From a bacterium (GTDB lineage Bacteria; Desulfobacterota; DSWW01), in assembly GCA_015486285.1 (NCBI GenBank), contig WFRX01000363.1:1-35056 (forward strand): 35,056 nt of DNA. The letters are read 5' to 3'. Positions 23,466-30,598 of the stretch are shown here, piece by piece. The stretch's first letter is position 1, and every line of letters begins with the position of its first letter. Both the position numbers and the translations under genes were made by a program. The notes below the pieces were generated by a model, which was not told where the DNA came from, did no database searches, and saw only the letters and a list, made by a program, of their open reading frames with translations.

Positions 23466-24323
23466 ATGGAATTGGATACCTTTGTCGGAAGCCCGCAGAG
23501 GTTCAAGGAACGGGTCGTGGAGAGGCTGGAGAGTGGCCGGCTTGATTTCCTGGATCAAATGCGATGCGTGGAGGCAAGAAGGAAGGCGGGCGAAAAGGCC
23601 GCAGCCTCCGCCGTCTTGTTGCCTCTTGAATTCGATTCCGTCCGCGGGGAGTATGCGGTTGTTTTGAACAAGCGCTCCATCTACGTTCAGCAGGCGGGCG
23701 ACCTTTGCTTTCCGGGGGGAGGAACGGACCGGAGGCTTGACGGGCTCTTACGTCGCCTTCTTGCTTGGAGGCTTTTCCCCGTGGAACGCACGGGGCCTTT
23801 TCAAAAGGTACTCCGGTCCCCTCCGAGTGAAAAGGAGGCCTTCCTGTTTGTCCTGGCTGCCGTGCTGAGGGAGTGTTGGGAGGAGATGCGTCTGCCGCCA
23901 TGGAAGATCGAATACATGGGAGCACTGCCGTCGCTGTGGATGCAGAGCTTTCCCCGCGTCATCTTCCCCGTTGTGGGGGGGGTCGGGTCAGGCTGGAAGG
24001 CCCGGCCGAATCGGGAAGTAGAGAGTCTCTTGCGTGTTCCCCTGCGCGTCTTCTTTGATCCGGAGAACTACGCGATCTGCAGATTTTTCGTCGGTGCGCC
24101 CACAGGGCAAGGCGAGACGGGTCATCCTTGGGAATACCCGTGTCTGGTCGTCAATGGGCCGGCGGGGGAAGAGATCCTCTGGGGCGCCACGTTCAGAATC
24201 CTGATGAATTTTTTGGAGCGGGTTTTCGGGCTTTCGGTCGATGAGATCCATCCTTCGAGGAAGATCTCTAAAGAGCTTCCCCCCTATTACTTCACCGGGA
24301 GGAAACGGGCTACCAGCGGATGA
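23466..24323 (+). CDS. Nudix (CoA pyrophosphatase-like) protein with an insertion in the Nudix box
   Basis: A 285-residue protein. KRSIYVQQAGDLCFPGGG resembles the CoA-diphosphatase signature (LxxRSxxVxxHxGxxxFPGG), and LRECWEEMRL supplies the catalytic REUxEE core of a Nudix box. In a normal box about 13 residues separate the glycines from this core; here about 50 do, an insertion of some 36 residues rich in Arg, Leu and Pro. The first Glu of the box is not at its standard place and the final Gly is replaced. Hydrolysis of a nucleoside diphosphate derivative is likely but not assured. The start is uncertain: ATG at 23466, or TTG at 23427 or 23448 upstream. The 3' end overlaps fabH, which converges on it, by 14 bases. 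Confidence 0.72.
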   Translation: MELDTFVGSPQRFKERVVERLESGRLDFLDQMRCVEARRKAGEKAAASAVLLPLEFDSVRGEYAVVLNKRSIYVQQAGDLCFPGGGTDRRLDGLLRRLLAWRLFPVERTGPFQKVLRSPPSEKEAFLFVLAAVLRECWEEMRLPPWKIEYMGALPSLWMQSFPRVIFPVVGGVGSGWKARPNREVESLLRVPLRVFFDPENYAICRFFVGAPTGQGETGHPWEYPCLVVNGPAGEEILWGATFRILMNFLERVFGLSVDEIHPSRKISKELPPYYFTGRKRATSG

Positions 24324-25302
24324 TTGCCGAGGCCCAGGTGAATCCGGCACCGAAGCTCGCCATCAGAACGTGCTGCCCCTCCCGGAGGAGCCCTTTCTTG
24401 ATCGCCTCGTGCAGGGCGATGGGGATGGAGGCCGCGGTGGTATTGCCGTATTCCTGGATATTGTTGTAGACCTTCTCGGCCGGGATGCCCATCTGCTTAG
24501 CCACATACTCGATGATCCGGAGATTGGCCTGATGGAAGATGAAGAGGTCGATTTCGTCGAGGGTCATGCGATTCTCTGCGAGGGCTTCCATGATGACCTG
24601 CGGGAGCTTTTCCAGGGCATTCTTGAACACCAACCTGCCTTCCATCTTCGGGTAGATTCTGCCCTCATCGAGCATCTCCCGGGTAATCCAGCGGGGATGG
24701 GCCGACCCCGGGCATTCCATCCACAGTGCGTCCGCAAGGGAGCCGTCTGCGTGGAGATGGGTGGAAAGGACTCCGCGGTTCTCCTCGGTAGGCCCCAGGA
24801 TCACCGCTCCGGCTCCATCGCCGAAAAGCACGGTCACATCCCGGCCCCGGTCCGCGAATTCGAGGGCCATGGAATGTTTTTCCGACCCCACCACCAGGAT
24901 GCACTGGAACTGGCCGCCCCGCACGAAATTGTCAGCCGTGGAAAGCGAGTACAGGAAACCCGAACACTGGGCACGGATATCGATGGCCGGCACCCCCGGA
25001 AGGCCGAGTTTTTGGCCCAGGATACATGCGCTTCCCGGGAAATAGTAATCGGGGCTCAACGTGGCCAGGATGATACAGTCAACGGCGTTCGGTTCAAGCC
25101 CCGCATCCTCCAGGGTGCGAAGCGACGCCCGGTAGGCGAGTTCCGCGCACCCCACGTCGTCGGGCGCGTACCGCCTCCGCTCGATCCCGGATCGTTGTCG
25201 GATCCATTCGTCGCTCGTGTCCATGCGTTCTGCAAGATCGTCGTTGGTTACGATCTGATCGGGCACATAGAAGCCGGTTCCCCGGATACATGCTCTTCGC
25301 AT
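24310..25302 (-). CDS. fabH: 3-oxoacyl-ACP synthase III (FabH)
   Basis: A 330-residue ketoacyl synthase that starts type II fatty acid synthesis by condensing an acyl-CoA, usually acetyl-CoA, with malonyl-ACP. The catalytic triad is C113 (DIRAQCSGFLYSL), H257 (FIFHQANLRI) and N287 (QEYGNTTAASIP); positions match E. coli FabH closely. SDEWIRQRSGIERRRYA and GDGAGAVILG are also typical. It is the third minus-strand gene after the LpxC fusion and the Nudix gene (21-base gap), so acyl supply and lipid A synthesis may share a transcript. It is isolated from other fab genes, so a specialised starter unit is possible. Confidence 0.95.
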   Translation of the reverse strand: MRRACIRGTGFYVPDQIVTNDDLAERMDTSDEWIRQRSGIERRRYAPDDVGCAELAYRASLRTLEDAGLEPNAVDCIILATLSPDYYFPGSACILGQKLGLPGVPAIDIRAQCSGFLYSLSTADNFVRGGQFQCILVVGSEKHSMALEFADRGRDVTVLFGDGAGAVILGPTEENRGVLSTHLHADGSLADALWMECPGSAHPRWITREMLDEGRIYPKMEGRLVFKNALEKLPQVIMEALAENRMTLDEIDLFIFHQANLRIIEYVAKQMGIPAEKVYNNIQEYGNTTAASIPIALHEAIKKGLLREGQHVLMASFGAGFTWASAIIRW

Positions 25303-25323
25303 ACCTTGTTGCCTCCCGGCCTT

Positions 25324-25965
25324 TCAGGATGATTGCTTACGGGCCATCGTCGCGTCGGTGATCGGTGGGGGGGGGAGATTTGCCAAGTGTCTTTCATACC
25401 AGAACAGGGCTGTAAGGACGAGGGAGTGGGAAATCTCTCCCCCGTCGACCATTCTCGAAACCTCGGCCCACGAGGCTTCACGCACTTCGATGTCTTCCGC
25501 GCCGTCCAGTTTTTGGGCTTGTCGGGGACGAACATCATGTGCCAGAAATGTGTGGCAACGGTTATTCTGAATCGCCGGGTTGGGGTGCACCGCCCCAAGA
25601 AACGTCATCCTTTCCGCTTCGTAACCCGTCTCTTCCAGTAGTTCACGACGAGCCGCTTGTTCCGGACCCTCGTCCTCCTGGTCCATCATCCCACCGGGGA
25701 TTTCCCAGACCATGGAAGCGGTGCCGTGTCGAAACTGCCGGATCAGGACCAGGTTGCCCGCGGGCGTTACCGGCACCACGTTGATCCAGTCTCTCGAATC
25801 AAGGACGAGGAAGTCGTGTTGCTTTCCGGTGCGGGGGGATCGGCGCGTGTCCCGGCGGAGTGTATAGATGGGAAAGGCGTGGAGAACCTTGGAGGCAAGA
25901 AGAGGCCAGGGTCGGATTGCCGGATGGGTGTCCCCGTGCTTCCCGGCATAATGCTCGTCAGACAA
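25324..25965 (-). CDS. Nudix hydrolase, ADP-ribose pyrophosphatase family
   Basis: A 213-residue protein with a near-canonical Nudix box, GGMMDQEDEGPEQAARRELLEETGY (about 91-115), one or two residues longer than GX5EX7REUXEEXGU. Surrounding features such as NLVLIRQFRHG, VWEIPGG and GAVHPNPAIQNNRCHTFLA match ADP-ribose or NDP-sugar pyrophosphatases. The substrate is inferred. The only start that keeps the fold is TTG at 25965, which overlaps the end of the LpxC fusion by eight bases and suggests translational coupling. The non-conserved first 25 residues make the exact start unsure. Confidence 0.84.
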   Translation of the reverse strand: MSDEHYAGKHGDTHPAIRPWPLLASKVLHAFPIYTLRRDTRRSPRTGKQHDFLVLDSRDWINVVPVTPAGNLVLIRQFRHGTASMVWEIPGGMMDQEDEGPEQAARRELLEETGYEAERMTFLGAVHPNPAIQNNRCHTFLAHDVRPRQAQKLDGAEDIEVREASWAEVSRMVDGGEISHSLVLTALFWYERHLANLPPPPITDATMARKQSS

Positions 25966-28189
25966 TTCTCATTTGCTCCCGGATCAACTTCATCATGGCT
26001 ACGTTTTCCGAATGGCCAGTCATCTGGGCCGTGACCTTGCCGCGGACCGGTCTCCCGAGTAGATAGAAATCTCCAAGTATGTCCAGGATCTTGTGCCGGG
26101 CGAATTCATCCGGGAAACGCAAAGTCGTGTTCACAACCTTTTCCTCGTCTACGAGGATGACGTTCGTGAGCTTTCCCCCGCTTACCAGCCCCATACTTTC
26201 GAGTTTTTCGATGTCTTTCACGAAACCGAAGGTTCGAGCCGGTGCGATCAGCTTTTTGAAATCTTTTTCGTTGTTCAGGGTAAACGTTGCTTCCTGCCTT
26301 CCGATGGGCTCCGGATAGTCGAGAACGTAGTGCACTTCAAAGGTGTCGGCAGGTTCCACGCACAGGAACTTCTCGTCGGGCCCCTCTTTGCCGATCACGT
26401 ACTTCTTGTCGATGACGATTTCTTCCAGGGCGGCCTCCTGCTCCTCGATACCCGCATCTTCGACAATGGCACAGAAGTCCAGGGCGGAACCGTCCATGAT
26501 CGGAAGTTCGTCCTCGATCTTCACCAGCAGATTGGAGATGCGGTAGCTGTGGAGGACCGCAAGAAAATGCTCCGTTGTCTTTGCGGAGGTTGTACCCTTC
26601 TGGAGGCAGGTCGCGTAACCGGTCGACTGGACGTGGTCCACGTGGACCGGGACGATCTCGCCTGTCGAGATATTCCCGAACAGGATCCCGCTGTTGGGAG
26701 GCTGAGGAGTAAGGATCAAGCCCGTCTTTACGCCGGAGTGCAGACCCTGGCCTGCAAGAACGACGCTTCGTCGCAAGGTCCTCTGGCGGGGGCTGGGTTT
26801 GGCAGGCACCGTTTCTGGCATGAGGCCCAGTTTGTCCACCTTCCGTGCAAGCCTGCGCGGGTCCATGCGAAGGGCCTTGGCCGTCTTCTTCAGATCGCCC
26901 CCCTGCTTTTTGATGTGGTAAAGGAGGTAGTCCTTGTCCCATGCATCGGAGGCTTCCTGGTAGGAATCCCACATTTCGTAGGCCTGGCTTCTTGCTCCGT
27001 CGGTCTGTGTGTCAGCCGTGTTTCGGATGGAGGGGGGAATGTCCTTTTCCGTGATTCTGGAGATGGGTACCGAGATGACCAGGCGTTCAACGATATTCTT
27101 CAGTTCCTTGACATTCCCGGGCCAGTCGAAGGCCACGAGCGCCTGGAGGGCCTTGTCGTCGATCTCTTTCGGCTTTCGGCCGTAATCCAGGCAGAGGGTC
27201 TTCAGAAAGAACCGGGTCAGATCCGGAATGTCGGATTTTCTTTCCGACAGGGCCGTGATTTTCAGGATGCGTCCCTGAAAGCATTGAAGGAGTTCCTCGC
27301 TGATGACTCCTTCGCGCCTCGCCCTGTCCGGATCTTTGGTGGTGGATGCGATGATGCGGACCGGTCCCTTCGGCAGGCCGGAAGGGGTGGCACGGGCCTT
27401 CCTTCGTTCCTTGAGCTGCTGCGCGAGGCGTGTCTGGACAGAGAGGGGCAACTGGTCGATGGCATCCAGGTAAAGGATTTTTCCCGATGCCTGTTCGAAC
27501 AACGATTTCCTCGCGTTCCTGCCTTTTAGCCCCCCGTTTCCGCTCGATCCGAAGATCTCTTCTTCCAGCTCTTCCGTAGGCCAGATGGTGCTCGTGAACT
27601 TGAGCATAGGCCTTCTCTTGCCGTGTTTTTTTTCGTGAAGGATGCGTGCGACCAGTTCCTTGCCCGTTCCCGGTTCTCCCACGATGAGTACCGGCCCCTC
27701 CTCTTTGCCCAGCCGGCTGATTGCTTTCCGGAGTGTCCGGACGGCGGTGCTGTTGCCGATCAACTCATCCCGGCGGGGGGCCCGCAACCTTGCCTCCGGC
27801 CCTGCCTCCCTCTGGATGAGGGCCTGCTCAAGGATCTTTCGGATGGTCTCCAGGACCACGTCGAGAGACAGGGGCTTCTCGAGAAAATCCGCCGCGCCGA
27901 GTTTGATCGCCTGGACGGCGGTATTTACGGTCCCATGTCCGGTCATGATCACGACTTCGATATCGGTATCAAATTCCTTGATCGCCTTCAGCGTCTGAAT
28001 GCCGTCCATGCCGGGAAGCCAGATGTCCAGAAAAATGATTTCCGGGTGGTTGGTGCGGACGAGTTGCATCGCCTCGGCCCCGTCTCGGGCCGTCAGGACC
28101 TCGTAGCCTTCATCCTCCAGGCTGCCGCTCAGCATGTTGAGGATATCTTCCTCGTCGTCGACGACGAGTATCCTGGCCTTGAACATCAT
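25958..28189 (-). CDS. lpxC: Response regulator / NtrC-like AAA+ / Fis-HTH / LpxC fusion
   Basis: One uninterrupted 743-residue frame. Residues 1-125 are a receiver: D11-D12, phospho-acceptor D55 (IIFLDIWLPGMDG), T83 and K105 (FLEKP) all present. Residues 140-385 are an NtrC-type AAA+ domain with intact Walker A GEPGTGKE (171-178) and WPGNVKELKN (356-365), but GAFTGA is replaced by GGLKGR (219-224), Walker B reads LYLDAID (Glu to Ala at 243), and the FRxDLxxRL finger segment reads ISEELLQCF. Residues 418-456 are a Fis-type helix-turn-helix. From about 468 to 743 lies LpxC: RTLRRSVVLAGQGLHSG, zinc ligands H541, H699 and D703, general base E540, T653, K700, D707 and H726. LpxC deacetylates UDP-3-O-acyl-GlcNAc, the committed lipid A step. 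It ends right after the fold, without the E. coli C-terminal tail. Starts 28189 and 28186 both fit. It heads the Nudix-fabH group. Confidence 0.93.
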   Translation of the reverse strand: MMFKARILVVDDEEDILNMLSGSLEDEGYEVLTARDGAEAMQLVRTNHPEIIFLDIWLPGMDGIQTLKAIKEFDTDIEVVIMTGHGTVNTAVQAIKLGAADFLEKPLSLDVVLETIRKILEQALIQREAGPEARLRAPRRDELIGNSTAVRTLRKAISRLGKEEGPVLIVGEPGTGKELVARILHEKKHGKRRPMLKFTSTIWPTEELEEEIFGSSGNGGLKGRNARKSLFEQASGKILYLDAIDQLPLSVQTRLAQQLKERRKARATPSGLPKGPVRIIASTTKDPDRARREGVISEELLQCFQGRILKITALSERKSDIPDLTRFFLKTLCLDYGRKPKEIDDKALQALVAFDWPGNVKELKNIVERLVISVPISRITEKDIPPSIRNTADTQTDGARSQAYEMWDSYQEASDAWDKDYLLYHIKKQGGDLKKTAKALRMDPRRLARKVDKLGLMPETVPAKPSPRQRTLRRSVVLAGQGLHSGVKTGLILTPQPPNSGILFGNISTGEIVPVHVDHVQSTGYATCLQKGTTSAKTTEHFLAVLHSYRISNLLVKIEDELPIMDGSALDFCAIVEDAGIEEQEAALEEIVIDKKYVIGKEGPDEKFLCVEPADTFEVHYVLDYPEPIGRQEATFTLNNEKDFKKLIAPARTFGFVKDIEKLESMGLVSGGKLTNVILVDEEKVVNTTLRFPDEFARHKILDILGDFYLLGRPVRGKVTAQMTGHSENVAMMKLIREQMRIV

Positions 28190-28253
28190 GGGACTCCCGG
28201 TTCGCCGCCTGTCATCCCCTGGCGCGAGAAGGGCCTACACCCGATCCGCCTGC

Positions 28254-28282
28254 ATTATATGAACCCCTCCGGGAAAAGACAA
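28254..28282 (-). promoter_or_regulatory. lpxC: Sigma70-type promoter of the LpxC fusion gene
   Basis: Minus-strand TTGTCT (28277-28282), 17-base spacer, perfect TATAAT (28254-28259), 65 bases upstream of the start codon. No sigma54 (-24/-12) signature was seen. Confidence 0.66.
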
Positions 28283-28384
28283 ACGGGAAGGAGGGCTTCC
28301 TTGTCATTCAAGGCCTTTGAAAACAACCGGTTTGTGGATCTGTCCGGCGGGGTGGAGAAAGTTCTCTGCCTACTGCTGCTCCCG

Positions 28385-28413
28385 TTGACCCACTTGTTCT
28401 CCCTCCCTATAAT
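28385..28413 (+). promoter_or_regulatory. Strong promoter of the heptose kinase gene
   Basis: TTGACC (28385-28390), 17-base spacer, perfect TATAAT (28408-28413), about 110 bases before the ATG at 28522. Confidence 0.7.
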
Positions 28414-28521
28414 CGAAACCGTTTACATCCTTTCGCAGGAGGCGGAGGCTGTCTGTTTCCGGACTTTCCCGTCAACAAAACCTGCGTCCGGCGTCAAAAT
28501 CCCGTCTCTGAAGGGGGTTCG

Positions 28522-29508
28522 ATGGAAGACTTGGGGGGCATTCTCGACGGGTTCGATCGAATCCGGATCGTTATTCTCGGGGATCTCATTATCGATCAGT
28601 ACATCTGGGGGCGTGTGAATCGTATTTCCCCCGAGGCTCCGATTCCAGTGGTGGAGGTGGTCAGCGAGAATTTTTCCCTGGGCGGCGCCGCGAACGTGGC
28701 AAGCAACCTCAATGCCCTCGGCGTAGCGGTCGAGATCTGCGGAATCGTAGGAGACGATTCCCATGGAGAGATGTTGCTCCAAATGCTGGAGAGGAAAGGG
28801 ATCGACGTCCGGCTTGTACTCAAGGATCCGGACAGACCAACGATTCTGAAAACGCGGATCATCGCTCACAAGCAGCAGGTCGTACGGGTGGACCGTGAGG
28901 ATACGCGGCTTCTCGAGGGAGAGCTTCTGATCGAAATGAAGGAACGCCTGCGGCAGGCGATTCCGAAAGCGGATGCATTGATCCTGGAAGACTACGGGAA
29001 AGGCGTGATCCAGGAAGGGCTTCTGGGCGAAATTGTCCCCATGGCGAGACGTCTGGGAAAAATCGTGACTGTGGACCCGAAAAGGGACCATTTCGATTTT
29101 TACAGGGGCGTCACGGCGATTACCCCTAACCGTCTCGAAGCCGGGGAGGCGGCCGGGATCACTATCTCGGACGAACAGGGGCTCCAGGAAGCGGGTGCGC
29201 GGCTGATGGAAAGGCTCGAATGCGAGGCGGTTCTTATCACCATGGGGGAGCAGGGAATGTGTCTGTTCAGCGAGGGCTCTCCTCCTTTGAACATTCCGGC
29301 GCGGGCCAGAGAGGTGTACGATGTTTCAGGGGCCGGGGACACGGTGATTGCCGTTTTCACATCGGCCCTGGTAGCGGGCGCTTCCTTCCGGCAGGCGGCG
29401 ATGCTGAGCAATGTGGCCGGCGGACTCGTGGTCGAGAAGCTTGGAACAGCTGTGGTAACGCGCGAAGAGATACGTGCCAGGATGGAACAGTACCTTCCCC
29501 TCGGGTAG
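28522..29508 (+). CDS. rfaE1: D-glycero-beta-D-manno-heptose-7-phosphate kinase (RfaE domain I / HldA)
   Basis: A 328-residue PfkB-family sugar kinase. RfaE signatures: VILGDLIIDQYIWGRVNRISPEAPIPVVEV, SLGGAANVASNLNALG (53-67), LEDYGKGVI (155-163), DPKRDHFDFYRGVTAITPNRLEA, and the anion hole and catalytic base DVSGAGDTV (267-275, D273). It phosphorylates heptose-7-phosphate at C1 on the way to ADP-heptose for the LPS inner core. It ends after the kinase domain, so the adenylyltransferase half of E. coli HldE must be encoded elsewhere. GGGGG lies upstream of the ATG. It diverges from the LpxC fusion, which puts two LPS genes back to back. Confidence 0.93.
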   Translation: MEDLGGILDGFDRIRIVILGDLIIDQYIWGRVNRISPEAPIPVVEVVSENFSLGGAANVASNLNALGVAVEICGIVGDDSHGEMLLQMLERKGIDVRLVLKDPDRPTILKTRIIAHKQQVVRVDREDTRLLEGELLIEMKERLRQAIPKADALILEDYGKGVIQEGLLGEIVPMARRLGKIVTVDPKRDHFDFYRGVTAITPNRLEAGEAAGITISDEQGLQEAGARLMERLECEAVLITMGEQGMCLFSEGSPPLNIPARAREVYDVSGAGDTVIAVFTSALVAGASFRQAAMLSNVAGGLVVEKLGTAVVTREEIRARMEQYLPLG

Positions 29509-29554
29509 CCTGAGATCCGCGAATGGGGGAAAGCATTCTCCAGGGGCCGGGAGG

Positions 29555-30412
29555 TCACCCTCCGAAACGGCGCTGGCGACGCTGGTACATGCGGATGGCC
29601 CTCAGGAGGTCGAGTTTTCGGAAGTCCGGCCAGTAGACATCCACGAAACATAGCTCGCTGTAAGCGCCCTGCCACGTCAGAAAATTGCTGAGCCTTATTT
29701 CGCCGGACGTTCGGATGATCAGGTCCGGACTGCATTTGGGCAAGTGGGCGGTGTAAAGGTAGCTTTCGATGACCTCTTCATTGATATCGCCGAGCGAGAG
29801 GTTGCCGTTTTTCACGTTTTCCGCCAGGGATCGAACCGCATCGACGATTTCCGTCCTGCCTCCGTATGCGATGGCAAAGTTGAAGTAGTGCTTTTCGTAG
29901 TTGGCCGTCTTTTCCTCCAACTCCCGGATCAGCTCCTGGAATTCCCTCGGGAGCATCTCGATCCTGCCCAGCATCTTGACGCGGATCTCGTTCTTGACGA
30001 CCCGCTCGTCTTTGAGAAGGCTGTTGAGATACTCTTTCAAGAGCCTGAAGATCTCCTCGACCTCCTTCTCCGATCGCTTGAAGTTCTCCGTGGAGAAGGT
30101 GTAAAGGGTGATGGAACGGATCTCGTCGATTTCTCCGCACCAGTCCAGGAAGTCTTCCATCTTTCGGGCTCCCTGTTCATGCCCTTTCCAGGGGGCGAGC
30201 CCCCGGCTGCGCGCCCAACGCCGGTTCCCGTCGAGGATTACGCCGATGTGTTCCGGTATGGGACCGTTGCGGATCTGGCTCCAGACCATAGTCTCATAGA
30301 TCTTCTGTACGCTCGTTCGCTCCAGGGCCGCCCTGACTCCCCGGTGCGCGAGAGAGGAAAGCCTCCATTTTGCTCGTGTTGAGACGTCTTCAAGTGGGGA
30401 TGGCTTTTTCAT
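29555..30412 (-). CDS. uppS: cis-Prenyl (undecaprenyl) diphosphate synthase, archaeal-like variant
   Basis: A 285-residue cis-prenyltransferase that extends farnesyl diphosphate with isopentenyl diphosphate to a polyprenyl carrier. Family motifs: HIGVILDGNRRWARSRG with catalytic D61, TLYTFSTENFKRSEKEVEEIF, FAIAYGGRTEIVDAVR and DLIIRTSGEIRLSNFLTWQGAYSEL then WPDFRKLDLLRAI. The DGNRRWA form and the leading helix VQKIYETMVWSQIRNGPIPEH are what I expect from archaeal-type and dolichol-type enzymes; typical bacterial UppS has MDGNGRWA and little before it. The first 35 residues are basic and not conserved. I chose the ATG at 30412 (MKKPSPLEDV); an in-frame ATG at 30499 is less likely and its Shine-Dalgarno is no better. 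It converges with the heptose kinase gene 46 bases away. Confidence 0.9.
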   Translation of the reverse strand: MKKPSPLEDVSTRAKWRLSSLAHRGVRAALERTSVQKIYETMVWSQIRNGPIPEHIGVILDGNRRWARSRGLAPWKGHEQGARKMEDFLDWCGEIDEIRSITLYTFSTENFKRSEKEVEEIFRLLKEYLNSLLKDERVVKNEIRVKMLGRIEMLPREFQELIRELEEKTANYEKHYFNFAIAYGGRTEIVDAVRSLAENVKNGNLSLGDINEEVIESYLYTAHLPKCSPDLIIRTSGEIRLSNFLTWQGAYSELCFVDVYWPDFRKLDLLRAIRMYQRRQRRFGG

Positions 30413-30598
30413 GGCTGATTGTGCGGTTCCTTCTGAGCCGTTGTTTTTTGCCGAATCGTTGTGGGGGCCACCCGGAGCCTTCCCCATGTGCCATGGCAAA
30501 TGCCCCTATTCCATTCTCGCCCGCCGTTGTGGGAAAGGCAAGAGTCTTGTCGGAAAGGGAGGCGGCCCGTTTCGCTTTCCACTTCCGGGAGGGAGGGC

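Larger units (their letters stand above)
28190..28521. other. Divergent intergenic region between the LpxC fusion and the heptose kinase
   Basis: About 330 bases without a gene. It holds two good divergent promoters: one for the fusion gene (28254-28282) and one for the kinase (28385-28413), about 100 bases apart. No clear operator repeats were found between them, only AAACAACCGGTTTGT (28321-28335), an imperfect relative of the palindrome at 11029. Confidence 0.7.

Noticed and set aside
26093..27529. 478-codon plus-strand frame opposite the LpxC fusion
   Set aside because: No recognisable domains; the minus strand encodes a conserved AAA+/LpxC sequence.
28321..28335. Shared 12-mer AAACAACCGGTT with the palindrome at 11029
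   Set aside because: Several repeated 12-mers are expected by chance in a window of this size, and this copy is not a perfect dyad.
28345..28365. AGAACTT on the minus strand upstream of the LpxC fusion, like a sigma-E -35
   Set aside because: No GTCTA-like -10 at 15-17 bases; TTGTCT-N17-TATAAT closer to the gene is a far better promoter.
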